Part shown: positions 54,637 to 62,761 of the stretch, piece by piece
Numbering within the stretch: the first letter of the stretch is position 1
Layout: every line of letters begins with the position of its first letter
DNA from: an uncultured Actinomycetes bacterium
GTDB taxonomy: Bacteria > Actinomycetota > CADDZG01 > WHSQ01
Direction: 5' to 3'
Length of the DNA stretch: 64,000 bases
Assembly (NCBI GenBank): GCA_937863385.1
Contig: CALMBW010000018.1
Coordinates: 271,580 to 335,579 of the forward strand
The notes under the pieces: generated by a model
What the model was told of the DNA's origin: nothing
What the model saw: only the letters and a program-made list of their open reading frames with translations
Databases searched by the model: none
Made by a program: the position numbers and the translations under genes

Positions 54637-56111
54637 ATCTGAGGCCTCATACCTGGGTCGCTGGCGAATCCAAGATCCTGCTCGAAGGCATGCGCGGCCC
54701 GGAACATCGTCTTCTCATCGAGCGACTTGGCGATGATCTGCAAGCCGACCGGTAGATTGTCATCCGGCGACAGGCCACAGGGGATGCTGATACCGGCATT
54801 GCCTGCCATGTTCACCGGCACGGTGAAGATGTCGCTGAGGTACATCGACAGAGGGTCGGCGGTCTTGGCACCGAACTTGAAAGCAGTGTCGGGCGACGAC
54901 GGCGAGACGATCAGGTCCACCTTCTCGTAGGCGGCATCGAGCTCTTTGATGATCAGCGAACGCGTCTTCTGCGCCTTACCGTAGTAGGCGTCGTAGTAGC
55001 CGGCCGACAATGCGTAAGTACCGAGCATGATGCGGCGTTTCACCTCGGGCCCGAACCCTTCATCGCGGGTACGCGACGTCATCTTGACTATGTCCGTGCC
55101 TTCGTCCGAGCGCAGTGCGTAGCGCACCCCGTCGTAGCGAGCGAGGTTGCTCGATGCCTCGGCGGGCGCGACCAGGTAATAGGCAGAGATCGCGTACTGG
55201 AACGAGGGCAACGAGATCTCGACGAGCTCGGCCCCCAATCTCTCCAGGCGCGTGTAAGCCTCGTCGACGCGCTGCTTCACTCCGGGCTGGAGCCCTTCGG
55301 TGTCCGTGAACTCCTTGACGATGCCGATCTTCATGCCTTGGATCCCGGCGTCGATACCGTCGAGGTAGTTCGGCACCTCCTGCGGGATCGAGGTTGCATC
55401 CATCGGGTCGTGTCCTGCCGCCAGCATCAACAGGATGGCTGCGTCTTCGACCGTGCGGGCGAACGGGCCGGCTTGATCGAGACTGGAAGCGAAGGCGATG
55501 ATCCCGTAGCGGGAAACCAGTCCGTACGTCGGCTTTACACCAACACAGCCGCACAACGCTGCCGGCTGACGGACCGAGCCCCCGGTGTCGGTACCCCATC
55601 CCCACGGGACTCCGCCACTCATGATCAGAGCAGGTGGTCCACCAGACGAGCCACCGGGCACACGTTCAAGGTCCCAAGGATTCTTGGTCGGGCCATAGGC
55701 CGACCACTCGGTCGAAGACCCCATCGCGAACTCGTCCAGATTCAGCTTGCCCAGCATCGTCAACCCGGCCGCCTCGCAACGCTCGACGACCGTCGCCGAG
55801 TAAGGCGGCACGAAGGTCTCGAGGATCTTGCTGCCCATCGTCGTCGTGACGCCCTTGGTGCAGAAGATGTCCTTGTAGGCAACCGGCACCCCGTCGAAAG
55901 CGGAGCTGGTCTCGCCCCTGGCACGCCGCTCGTCGGCAGCCTTCGCCTGCTCGAGAGCGATCTCGTCGGTGCGTTTCAGGAACGCGTGGATCTTTGGGTC
56001 GACCTCGTCAGCGCGGGCGAGCATCGCCTGGGCGAGCTCAACCGCCGACACCTCTTTGTTGCTGAGAGCCTCAGACAGTTCCTTGGCCGACTTCCAGAGC
56101 AGCTCACTCAC
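54633..56111 (-). CDS. gatA: Asp/Glu-tRNA amidotransferase subunit A
   Basis: GatA hydrolyses glutamine to supply ammonia to GatB. The 492-residue amidase-signature enzyme has the catalytic triad K80 (AYKD), cis-Ser S155 (PGGSSGG) and nucleophile S179 (TDTGGSVRQP), with the family's 24-residue spacing. The stretch between the serines reads GGPPALIMSGGVPWGWG, where most family members have GGSAAAVAAG, an odd local divergence with no frameshift. It overlaps gatC by eight bases. Confidence 0.95.
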   Translation of the reverse strand: MSELLWKSAKELSEALSNKEVSAVELAQAMLARADEVDPKIHAFLKRTDEIALEQAKAADERRARGETSSAFDGVPVAYKDIFCTKGVTTTMGSKILETFVPPYSATVVERCEAAGLTMLGKLNLDEFAMGSSTEWSAYGPTKNPWDLERVPGGSSGGPPALIMSGGVPWGWGTDTGGSVRQPAALCGCVGVKPTYGLVSRYGIIAFASSLDQAGPFARTVEDAAILLMLAAGHDPMDATSIPQEVPNYLDGIDAGIQGMKIGIVKEFTDTEGLQPGVKQRVDEAYTRLERLGAELVEISLPSFQYAISAYYLVAPAEASSNLARYDGVRYALRSDEGTDIVKMTSRTRDEGFGPEVKRRIMLGTYALSAGYYDAYYGKAQKTRSLIIKELDAAYEKVDLIVSPSSPDTAFKFGAKTADPLSMYLSDIFTVPVNMAGNAGISIPCGLSPDDNLPVGLQIIAKSLDEKTMFRAAHAFEQDLGFASDPGMRPQI

Positions 56112-56403
56112 CCGAGTCCTCCACGATCCGAGGCACCCAGAACCGCCCGTCTTCGGCCTTGGGGGCGTTCGCGAGAGCTTCCTCTTGGGTCAAGCACCGG
56201 CCTGCCACATCCGGTCGCATGTGGTTGCGCAACGGGATCGCGTGGCTGGTCGGTTCGAGATCATCGAGGTCCAGCTCTTGGATCTTTCCTGCGTGGGTCA
56301 AGATCGCCGTCATCTCGCCCTGCATCCGGGTTCGTTCCTCTTCGGAAAGGTCCAGGCGGGCAAGCCGGGCGACGTGGTCGACCGTTTTCCTATCGATGCT
56401 CAT
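56104..56403 (-). CDS. gatC: Asp/Glu-tRNA amidotransferase subunit C
   Basis: GatC is the small subunit that wraps GatA and GatB together. The 99-residue product shows the family pattern VDHVARLARLDLSEEERTRM, a central loop and the C-terminal EDGRFWVPRIVE. It heads the gatC-gatA-gatB operon, the route to Gln-tRNA-Gln in bacteria without GlnRS. Confidence 0.93.
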   Translation of the reverse strand: MSIDRKTVDHVARLARLDLSEEERTRMQGEMTAILTHAGKIQELDLDDLEPTSHAIPLRNHMRPDVAGRCLTQEEALANAPKAEDGRFWVPRIVEDSGE

Positions 56404-56537
56404 AGGCCCAGCATCCTAGTGCGTGATGATCGGCGGGCTTTTCGAGCAGCGCCGTCCGACATCCTTTCCGTGAGACGCCGCCGTCAGAAACATGTTGGTC
56501 CTTCCCACAGACCGGGGTTGGTTGCTAACGTGACGGG

Positions 56538-57239
56538 ATGGCCCCCTTTCCTCGCAAGCTGCTGGCAGAGCACGAAAAGATCGTCTTCGACCTGAAACCG
56601 CATTGGGTAGCGCTGTTCGGTCCCGCCCTTTGGATGGTCGCGGCGTTGGTGGTTCTCTTCTTCGGACTGAACTGGGTAGACAATCTCGATGCGGGAAGTT
56701 TCCGCACGACGATGAAGTACGCCGTCTCGATCGGCAGCGTGGCCGCCATGTTCTACCTGAGCGTGTTTCCCACCCTGACTTGGGCGACCACCCACTTCGT
56801 TCTCACCAGCGACCGCCTCATCACCCGGCACGGGATCATCGCGAAGCACTCACGTGAGATCCCACTCGAGCGCATCAACGATGTGTCCTTCTCCCAGAGC
56901 GTTCTGGAGAGAGCGCTGGGGGCCGGCGACCTGATGATCGAGTCGGCCGGGGAGCGCGGCCAATCCCGCATCACCAACGTCCGCAAGCCCGAAGACGTGC
57001 AACTGATGATCTACAAGGAGACCGAAGCCAACAACAACCGGATGATGAAGGGTGATGGTCCTTCTCGCTCCCAAGCCGATGGCCCCGAGCAACCCGTTCC
57101 CACGGCTGCAGCCCCCGCGGCCCCACCTCAAGACAACGTTCTCCAGCAGATCGAGCAGCTGGCGAAGCTCAAGGACTCCGGCGCCATCACCGAGATGGAG
57201 TTCGAGTCCAAGAAACAAGAGCTGCTCAAACGCCTCTAA
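56538..57239 (+). CDS. Membrane bacterial PH-domain protein with SHOCT tail
   Basis: The 233-residue product has two hydrophobic helices (about 24-46 and 59-81), a bPH2 domain (THFVLTSDRLITRHGIIAKHSREIPLERINDV), a Pro/Ala linker and a C-terminal SHOCT motif (IEQLAKLKDSGAITEMEFESKKQELL). Such proteins are membrane-bound and of unknown function. It is monocistronic and divergent from gatC. Confidence 0.8.
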   Translation: MAPFPRKLLAEHEKIVFDLKPHWVALFGPALWMVAALVVLFFGLNWVDNLDAGSFRTTMKYAVSIGSVAAMFYLSVFPTLTWATTHFVLTSDRLITRHGIIAKHSREIPLERINDVSFSQSVLERALGAGDLMIESAGERGQSRITNVRKPEDVQLMIYKETEANNNRMMKGDGPSRSQADGPEQPVPTAAAPAAPPQDNVLQQIEQLAKLKDSGAITEMEFESKKQELLKRL

Positions 57240-57244
57240 GCTCC

Positions 57245-57291
57245 TTCTGTTAACAGATCCGGCCAACTGTCGGCGGGATCTGTTAACAGAA
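57245..57291. promoter_or_regulatory. Twin 12-bp palindromes ahead of the S45 acylase
   Basis: TCTGTTAACAGA occurs at 57246-57257 and 57279-57290, each a perfect palindrome, 33 bases apart (about three helical turns). Together they make a 16-bp inverted repeat (57245-57260/57276-57291). It lies 27-72 bases before the acylase ATG and just after the PH-gene stop. It can be a tandem operator or a hairpin; there is no T-run. Confidence 0.6.
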
Positions 57292-57317
57292 CGCATCCGG
57301 ATCCGGGAGGACGACCC

Positions 57318-59963
57318 ATGCGCCGCTTTCTCTGTGCCATCGCTGCTGTAGCCACATTCGCGCCCCTGACCGCTGTAACCGCTCAGGACGCCGCGGTCGT
57401 CCAGCCCTACGGGACCAACGACGGTGGAAAAACCGTCCTGAACATCCTCCCCCCGGGACAAGGGCGTTACCTGAACGGACCCGAACTGGCGGCAGCACAA
57501 GCTGGAGGCCCCCAGCCGGAGATGAACTTCAATCAGTCGGCGATGTACGACTCGCTGGTTCAAGCGACTCCCGGGATCACAACCACACAACTCACCGAGT
57601 TGTTCAAGGACGCGACCTTCGGCGTGCCCGAAGACAAGATCGCGGACGAGTACAGCCCTCGCGACGGTGTCGTGGTCCAACGGGACGACCCATTCATGGT
57701 TCCTCACGTCTACGGCGCAACGAGAGCGGATGTGATGTTCGGGGCCGGTTACGTCTCTGGCGAGGACCGGCTGTTCATGATGGACACCCTTCGTCACGTG
57801 GGTAGGTGCCGTTCTTCCGAGCTGTTGGGCGCAAGCGAAGCCAACCTGGACATGGACCGGGCTTGTAACGCGGCCTCCGGCTACGACGAGGGCGAGCTGC
57901 AAGCGATGATCGACCGACTCCCCGACATCGACCCCAAGCGCGGCCCTCAAGCCGTTCAAGACGTCATGGACTACACCGAGGGGATCAATCAGTACATCGA
58001 CGAGGCGCTCGCCGATCCCTCGAAATTGCCCGGCGAGTACGAGGCCCTCCAGCAGGTGCCCAGTGAATGGTTGCCGACCGATACCGTCGCGGTTGCGTCG
58101 TTGATCGGCTCGCAACTCGGCGTTGGTGGCGGCGGCGAGCTTGCCAACGCGGCGTTCCTCTCCACGTTGATGAACGAGGGAGCAAGCTTCCGCAAGGCGC
58201 GCCGCATGTTCGAAGATCTGCGCTCTGCGAACGACCCGGAGGCTCCGGTTACCACCAAGACACCCTTCCCCTTCAACGACCGGCTGGGGAAGCTCAACAA
58301 GGCATCCGTGGCACTTCCCGATCTTCCACAAGCCGCGGAACGGGCGCAACGGGTCGCAAGCCCACCCGATCACCTCGATGGTCCCTTCGGCAAGATCCCG
58401 TGGGCCTTCCCCGACGGCATGAGCAACGCCTTGCTGGTCAACGCCAACAGATCCAAGAGCGGGAACCCGATCGCCGTGATGGGGCCACAGACCGGCTACT
58501 GGTCGCCCCAGATCCTCATGGAGTTGGATTTGCACGGCCCCGGTATCGACGCCCGGGGGGTCGGATTCCCCGGGATCTCGCTGTACATCCTGCTCGGACG
58601 TGGTCGCGACTATGCGTGGAGCGCCACTTCGGCCGGTGGGGATCAGGTCGACACCTATGCCGAGGAACTCTGCGACCCCGAAGGCGGGGAAGTTACCCAA
58701 GACAGCAACTTCTATCTCGACGACGGCGAGTGCGTGGAGATGTACACGCGCACCGACTCCTGGACGGCGAAACCGAGCGCGGGAGGCATCCCGCCGTTCC
58801 CACCCTCGGAAGAGAACGTGACCGTCGAGATGACCACCCAACGCACCGATGACGGCATCGTTCAATCGCGGGGCACGGTCGGTGGCAAGCCGGTTGCCTT
58901 CGTCGCCAAGCGCGCTAGCTGGGGTAAAGAAGTCGATTCTGCTCTGACCTACGTCGATATCCAAGACGCGTCGAAGATCAACTCGGCAGCGGACTTCCAA
59001 CGCGCCTTCGGCCGCTTCGCGTTCACCTTCAACTGGTTCTACGTCGACAAGAAGGACACGGCATACCAGCTAGGCGGCTATCACCCGATCCGGCCCAAGC
59101 ACACCGAACCCGACCTGCCCGTCTGGGGCAACGGCAAGTGGGATTGGAAGGGGATGCTGTCGTTCGCCAAGACGCCCAAGGACATCAGTCCCAAGTCGGG
59201 CTACATCGTTTCGTGGAACAACAAGCAGGCACCACGCTTCACCTCCAACGATGCCAACTGGGCATACAGCTCCATCTATCGCAGCCAGTTGCTCGAAGAC
59301 CCGGCGCGCAAGGTCTTACGGCGCGGCGGAAAGATGACGCTGCTGCAGGCAGTGGACATCATGGGAAGCGCAGCAACGACGGACCTGCGTGGATATCGCG
59401 TGCTGCGCTACATGCTCAAGGTCATCGGTAAGGCTCCCGACGAGCGCATCGGAACCGCAACGGGACTGCTCAAGGCGTGGAAGCGTTCGGGCGCGCATCG
59501 AGAAGCGCCCGAACCGGGGGCCGACTACGAGCACTCCCCTGCTATCGCCCTGATGGACGCGTGGTGGGAGAAAGCCATCGAGGCGATCTTCCGGCCCAAG
59601 CTTGGCGCTGCGTTCGATGCGATCCCACAAGGGTTCGACAACGAGCCGAGCGGTGTTGGTAGCGCCTACCAGGGTGGCTTCTACGGCCAGGTCGAGAAAG
59701 CGCTTCGGTCGAGTCTCGGCCGCAAGGTCCGTGGCGCCCACTCGGTGAAGTACTGCGGCAAGCGCAAGGTCTGCCGGGCTGCTCTGCTCGCCAGCCTCGA
59801 CGCGGCCATCGCCGAGCTAGAAGCTGCGTTCTCTGAAGATCCCGCGACGTGGGACGTGGACGAGACCATCGATCAGATCGACTTCACCCCCGTTGGCGTC
59901 CAAGACCAAGACAACATCCAATGGCAGAACCGTCCCACCTTCCAACAGGTCCTGGAGTTCTAA
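57318..59963 (+). CDS. Secreted S45 family (penicillin acylase-like) Ntn hydrolase
   Basis: The 881-residue product has a signal peptide (RRFLCAIAAVATFAPLTAVTA) and the penicillin amidase layout: alpha-chain (GVPHVYGATRADVMFGAGYVSGEDRLFMMD-like region at 128-155), a spacer, then the beta-chain N-terminus with the predicted nucleophile S369 in GMSNALLVNANRS. The family's DPHL is here GPQTGY. Members self-cleave and hydrolyse acyl amides such as acyl-homoserine lactones, penicillins or peptides; the substrate is unknown. GGGAGG precedes the ATG. Its 3' end overlaps the alpha/beta hydrolase by four bases. Confidence 0.88.
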   Translation: MRRFLCAIAAVATFAPLTAVTAQDAAVVQPYGTNDGGKTVLNILPPGQGRYLNGPELAAAQAGGPQPEMNFNQSAMYDSLVQATPGITTTQLTELFKDATFGVPEDKIADEYSPRDGVVVQRDDPFMVPHVYGATRADVMFGAGYVSGEDRLFMMDTLRHVGRCRSSELLGASEANLDMDRACNAASGYDEGELQAMIDRLPDIDPKRGPQAVQDVMDYTEGINQYIDEALADPSKLPGEYEALQQVPSEWLPTDTVAVASLIGSQLGVGGGGELANAAFLSTLMNEGASFRKARRMFEDLRSANDPEAPVTTKTPFPFNDRLGKLNKASVALPDLPQAAERAQRVASPPDHLDGPFGKIPWAFPDGMSNALLVNANRSKSGNPIAVMGPQTGYWSPQILMELDLHGPGIDARGVGFPGISLYILLGRGRDYAWSATSAGGDQVDTYAEELCDPEGGEVTQDSNFYLDDGECVEMYTRTDSWTAKPSAGGIPPFPPSEENVTVEMTTQRTDDGIVQSRGTVGGKPVAFVAKRASWGKEVDSALTYVDIQDASKINSAADFQRAFGRFAFTFNWFYVDKKDTAYQLGGYHPIRPKHTEPDLPVWGNGKWDWKGMLSFAKTPKDISPKSGYIVSWNNKQAPRFTSNDANWAYSSIYRSQLLEDPARKVLRRGGKMTLLQAVDIMGSAATTDLRGYRVLRYMLKVIGKAPDERIGTATGLLKAWKRSGAHREAPEPGADYEHSPAIALMDAWWEKAIEAIFRPKLGAAFDAIPQGFDNEPSGVGSAYQGGFYGQVEKALRSSLGRKVRGAHSVKYCGKRKVCRAALLASLDAAIAELEAAFSEDPATWDVDETIDQIDFTPVGVQDQDNIQWQNRPTFQQVLEF

Positions 59964-60835
59964 TCCCCTGGGGGACCGGTCACGCCGGCTTCACGCAGGA
60001 AACCGAGTATCCGGGGAAGAACCACGGCCAACGCCTCGATGCTCGTATGTCCGGCTCCAGGAACCAGATGCAAAGAAGCACCGTCTCCCGCTGCCCGCAG
60101 CAGTGCTTGGGCGTCGGTGACCGGGACGACGAGATCGTCCTGCCCGTGGAGTATCAGGACGGGTGCTCGCACCTCGCCTATCGTGCGCACCGGAGCAAAA
60201 CTCTCGAAACGGTGCCCGATGGCGTGCTCTGTGAATCGCAGGGCCGCCCTGCTCAAAGAAGGGGACAGGCGCCGGCCTAGCGTTCGCGACATGAACTCTC
60301 TGGGGTGGGCCATGGAGGCCATGGACACGACCGCCGCGACGCCGGGGTCCTGAGCCGCGACCCGCAAACACGCGCCCGCCCCCACGGAATGCCCGATCAA
60401 CGCGATCCGGAAGGCATCCACTCCGGGCTGCCGCCGAAGCCACTCGAGCCCCACTTCGATGTCTTGCGCGAAGGACGGCATCGATGCCACCTCCGCATCG
60501 TCACTACGGCCATGACAGCGGGCGTCAAGGAGTAGCACGGCGAGGCCGGCGGCGCGCAAGGGCTCGCCCAAGGGAAGCATGTCCGCTGCTCCGGCGCCCC
60601 ATCCGTGCATTAGAAGAACAGCCGGAACGGAATCGCAGCGCCGCGCCGCGGGAGAGAGGAACCAGCCCCGTAGGCAGAGCCCGTCGGCTGCTCGAAGACT
60701 GACGTCGCGGGCGTCGCTCGGGGGATCGGAAGCCGGGGGCCGTCGAGGGGGCCGGCCGTAACGCCGACGCACAACACGCATCGCCCGGCGGAGACAAAGA
60801 GCTCCTGCGGTGGCCGACGCCAGGGCTGCGATCAC
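59960..60835 (-). CDS. Alpha/beta hydrolase
   Basis: The 291-residue product has an N-terminal hydrophobic anchor, the oxyanion motif MHGWG, the nucleophile elbow GHSVGAGA, an acidic residue in HGQDDLVVP and the histidine in GAGHTS. The start is GTG 60835. The substrate is unknown; the fold fits esterase or dienelactone hydrolase-like proteins. It is convergent on the S45 acylase. Confidence 0.85.
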   Translation of the reverse strand: MIAALASATAGALCLRRAMRVVRRRYGRPPRRPPASDPPSDARDVSLRAADGLCLRGWFLSPAARRCDSVPAVLLMHGWGAGAADMLPLGEPLRAAGLAVLLLDARCHGRSDDAEVASMPSFAQDIEVGLEWLRRQPGVDAFRIALIGHSVGAGACLRVAAQDPGVAAVVSMASMAHPREFMSRTLGRRLSPSLSRAALRFTEHAIGHRFESFAPVRTIGEVRAPVLILHGQDDLVVPVTDAQALLRAAGDGASLHLVPGAGHTSIEALAVVLPRILGFLREAGVTGPPGD

Positions 60836-61061
60836 CCGGCCACGCTATCAGCAGGACAGCCCAGGAGCGGGGACGAAGCGCGACCGTGAATTAACCGGTC
60901 GTTAGCGGAGGCGCTGCCCCTCAGACACACCCGTTTCCTACAGTGAGGGGCGTTAAGTACCGATATACGAGGTAGGGAGCGATCCCGGTCAGAGATATGT
61001 CGGGCGCCGCCGGTGCTGCATAGCTGAGTCCTCGGAGGCCGCTCATGAGGGAGGTGTCGGA

Positions 61062-61199
61062 ATGCGCGCTTTCGCCGAATGGGTGATGACGATCATCGTT
61101 CTATCGTCCTTGCTCGCGTTCGCCGGGCTGTTGTTCATGAGAGCGGTTGATGTCATCGGCCACGTGAGAGCGTGGAAGCCCGGGGGCCGGAACCAGTAA
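61062..61199 (+). CDS. Small single-helix membrane protein (45 aa)
   Basis: A 45-residue frame has one hydrophobic helix (about residues 8-26) and a basic C-terminus (HVRAWKPGGRNQ). It has a strong ribosome-binding site (GGGAGGTG, six bases before the ATG), which is the main reason to call it. The family is unknown. A strong hairpin with arms tcacacagc/gctgtgtga (61269-61299) lies 70 bases after its stop. Confidence 0.5.
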   Translation: MRAFAEWVMTIIVLSSLLAFAGLLFMRAVDVIGHVRAWKPGGRNQ

Positions 61200-61659
61200 G
61201 GCACGACGACTCCGCTGCGGCGGCACCCGTGGTCCGCTAGCGAACCTCCTCCGGCGCGTCCCCTTGCATCACACAGCCAACGCGACGGTTGCTGTGTGAC
61301 AACTCTCCTTTCTCCCTGAAAATCGGTCACCCCATTCTGCCCGCCCAGATAGATCGAAACGTCCCCGCGCTGGTCGGCAACTACGTCTTGAGTCACCAGC
61401 GATAGACAGAGCGTCGGGTCGGTGGTCCTGCATCTAGATGCCCCAACGAGCGGCGGTGGGATTGGGTTGCGACTTCGGACAGGGGTTCTTGATCTCGCGG
61501 CCCATGCCCCTGTCACAGCTCGCCGGGCGGCCCTCGACCCGATAACGGCAGTCTTGCCGGGAAGCCCTTTTCGCGGCCGGGCCCGGCGGGCGAGAAAAAA
61601 CCATTCCAGCCCGTATCCGAATCCCGACGCCCACCGTTTATCAAAGCGAGAAACGATGA
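61200..61659. other. Gene-free stretch with hairpins before the riboswitch
   Basis: About 460 bases without a credible gene on either strand. It holds the hairpin with arms tcacacagc/gctgtgtga (61269-61299), an inverted repeat GACAGGGG/CCCCTGTC (61478-61514 region), a GC palindrome near 61575-61590 and the start of the riboswitch transcript. The promoter of the Asp-rich gene should lie here, but I do not see a clear -10/-35 pair. Confidence 0.4.
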
Positions 61660-61749
61660 GCTTCTCGAAAAGGGCAAACCCGCCGTGAGACGGGGGCGCA
61701 AAGTCACAGGGCCTCGCGCAAGTGAGGAAGCCTGGCTACCGAAAGGAGC
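61660..61749 (+). promoter_or_regulatory. Class I cyclic-di-GMP riboswitch (GEMM-I)
   Basis: The core signature is present in order: GGGCAAACC (61672-61680), the GNRA tetraloop GTGA (61685-61688) in a GC stem, GGCGCAAAG (61695-61703), the receptor CACAGGGCCT (61705-61714), and AGGAAGCCTGGCTACCGA (61725-61742). This matches the GEMM-I consensus, known to bind c-di-GMP. The closing stem can pair GCTTCT (61660-61665) with AGGAGC (61744-61749), which includes the Shine-Dalgarno of the next gene. Ligand-induced masking of the ribosome site, hence an OFF switch, is inferred. Confidence 0.88.
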
Positions 61750-61754
61750 ACCGC

Positions 61755-62675
61755 ATGTCACGAACCACCCTGAGGGCCAAACCCTTCACCATCCTGGCCG
61801 GTCTCATCCTGGCCGCCTACTACACGATCGGCCTCAGCGCCGGAGCCTTCGCTGGCGGCAGCCGCGACCGTGACGGCGACGGCATGCCGAACAAGTGGGA
61901 AGCCGCCAACGGCCTGAACCCCGACAAACCCAACGCCGATGGCAACCCGGACCACGACTCACTGCGCAACCTTGGGGAATTCCGCAACGATACCGACCCC
62001 AAGGAAGAAGACACCGACGAGGATGGCATCGACGACGGTGACGAGGTCAAGGAATTCGACACCGACCCTACCGACGATGACTCCGACGACGATGGCGTCG
62101 AAGACGGCGACGATGACTCCGACGACGATGGCGTCGACGACGAGGACGAGGACGACACCGGCGAAAGCTGCAGAGCCGATGACGACGACTCCGACCACGA
62201 CGGGATCGACGACGAGGACGAGAACGAGAACGAGAGCGACCCCGATGACGCCGACTCCGACGACGACGGGATCGATGATGGCAACGAGGACCTGGACGAC
62301 GATGGCGTCGACGAAGAAGACGATGACGATGCGGACGTCGACGAGTGCGAAGACGAAGAGCTCGGGGAAGACGATGACGATGCATTCGCCACGATAGTCT
62401 CGTTCGACCAGTCCACAGGCACTCTGACCCTCCAGACAACGAGCGGCAACAGCGTCGCTGCGACCGTGACCGAAACGACTGAGATCGAGTGGGAAGACGC
62501 CGATTGCAGCCCCAGCGGCAGTGAAGAAGGCACCACGGCCGACCTCCAGCCGGGCGTGCAGGTCTCCGATCTCGATCTCGATGAGAGCACCGGTGCCCTC
62601 GAAGAGATCGAGTTGTACTGCGACGACGACGGGGACGAGCCCGACGACGACGGGGACGAGCCCGACCAGGACTAG
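61755..62675 (+). CDS. Secreted Asp-rich protein with TSP3-like calcium repeats
   Basis: The 306-residue product has a signal peptide (cleavage near GAFAGG, residue 35), a domain with DRDGDGMPNKWEAANGLNP and DHDSLRNLGEFRND of the thrombospondin type 3/dockerin-like kind, then about 120 residues of DSDDDGxxD repeats, one of the most acidic stretches in the window. A C-terminal about 75-residue beta domain (FDQSTGTLTLQTTSGNSV) resembles DUF5666. Four cysteines lie in the acidic part or the tail. Calcium binding on the cell surface is inferred. ATG 61755 is six bases after AGGAG of the riboswitch. Confidence 0.8.
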   Translation: MSRTTLRAKPFTILAGLILAAYYTIGLSAGAFAGGSRDRDGDGMPNKWEAANGLNPDKPNADGNPDHDSLRNLGEFRNDTDPKEEDTDEDGIDDGDEVKEFDTDPTDDDSDDDGVEDGDDDSDDDGVDDEDEDDTGESCRADDDDSDHDGIDDEDENENESDPDDADSDDDGIDDGNEDLDDDGVDEEDDDDADVDECEDEELGEDDDDAFATIVSFDQSTGTLTLQTTSGNSVAATVTETTEIEWEDADCSPSGSEEGTTADLQPGVQVSDLDLDESTGALEEIELYCDDDGDEPDDDGDEPDQD

Positions 62676-62711
62676 GCTGGGCTAAAGGATTCGTCCGACC
62701 GAGACGAAGCT

Positions 62712-62740
62712 AAAGGTGGGGCCCGCCGGGCCCCACCTTT
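62712..62740 (+). terminator. Strong hairpin between Asp-rich gene and ECF sigma gene
   Basis: Arms aaaggtggggccc and gggccccaccttt (62712-62724/62728-62740), 13-bp perfect stem, 3-base loop, followed by CTCCTTCCC, with the 3' arm ending in TTT. It lies 21 bases before the sigma gene start, so it ends the Asp-rich transcript or attenuates reading into the sigma gene. Confidence 0.8.
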
Positions 62741-62761
62741 CTCCTTCCCTTAAGGATCGAG

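Noticed and set aside
55580..55640. Frameshift in gatA around GGPPALIMSGG
   Set aside because: Length and downstream catalytic serine spacing are kept, and the other two frames do not restore the family sequence.
61043..61516. 157-codon minus-strand frame in the gene-free stretch
   Set aside because: No recognisable motif, Arg/Pro-rich composition, and it is antisense to the small membrane protein with a good ribosome site.
61980..62370. Asp-codon repeats as a CRISPR or satellite array
   Set aside because: Period is irregular and the sequence is an open coding frame with a signal peptide; no unique spacers.
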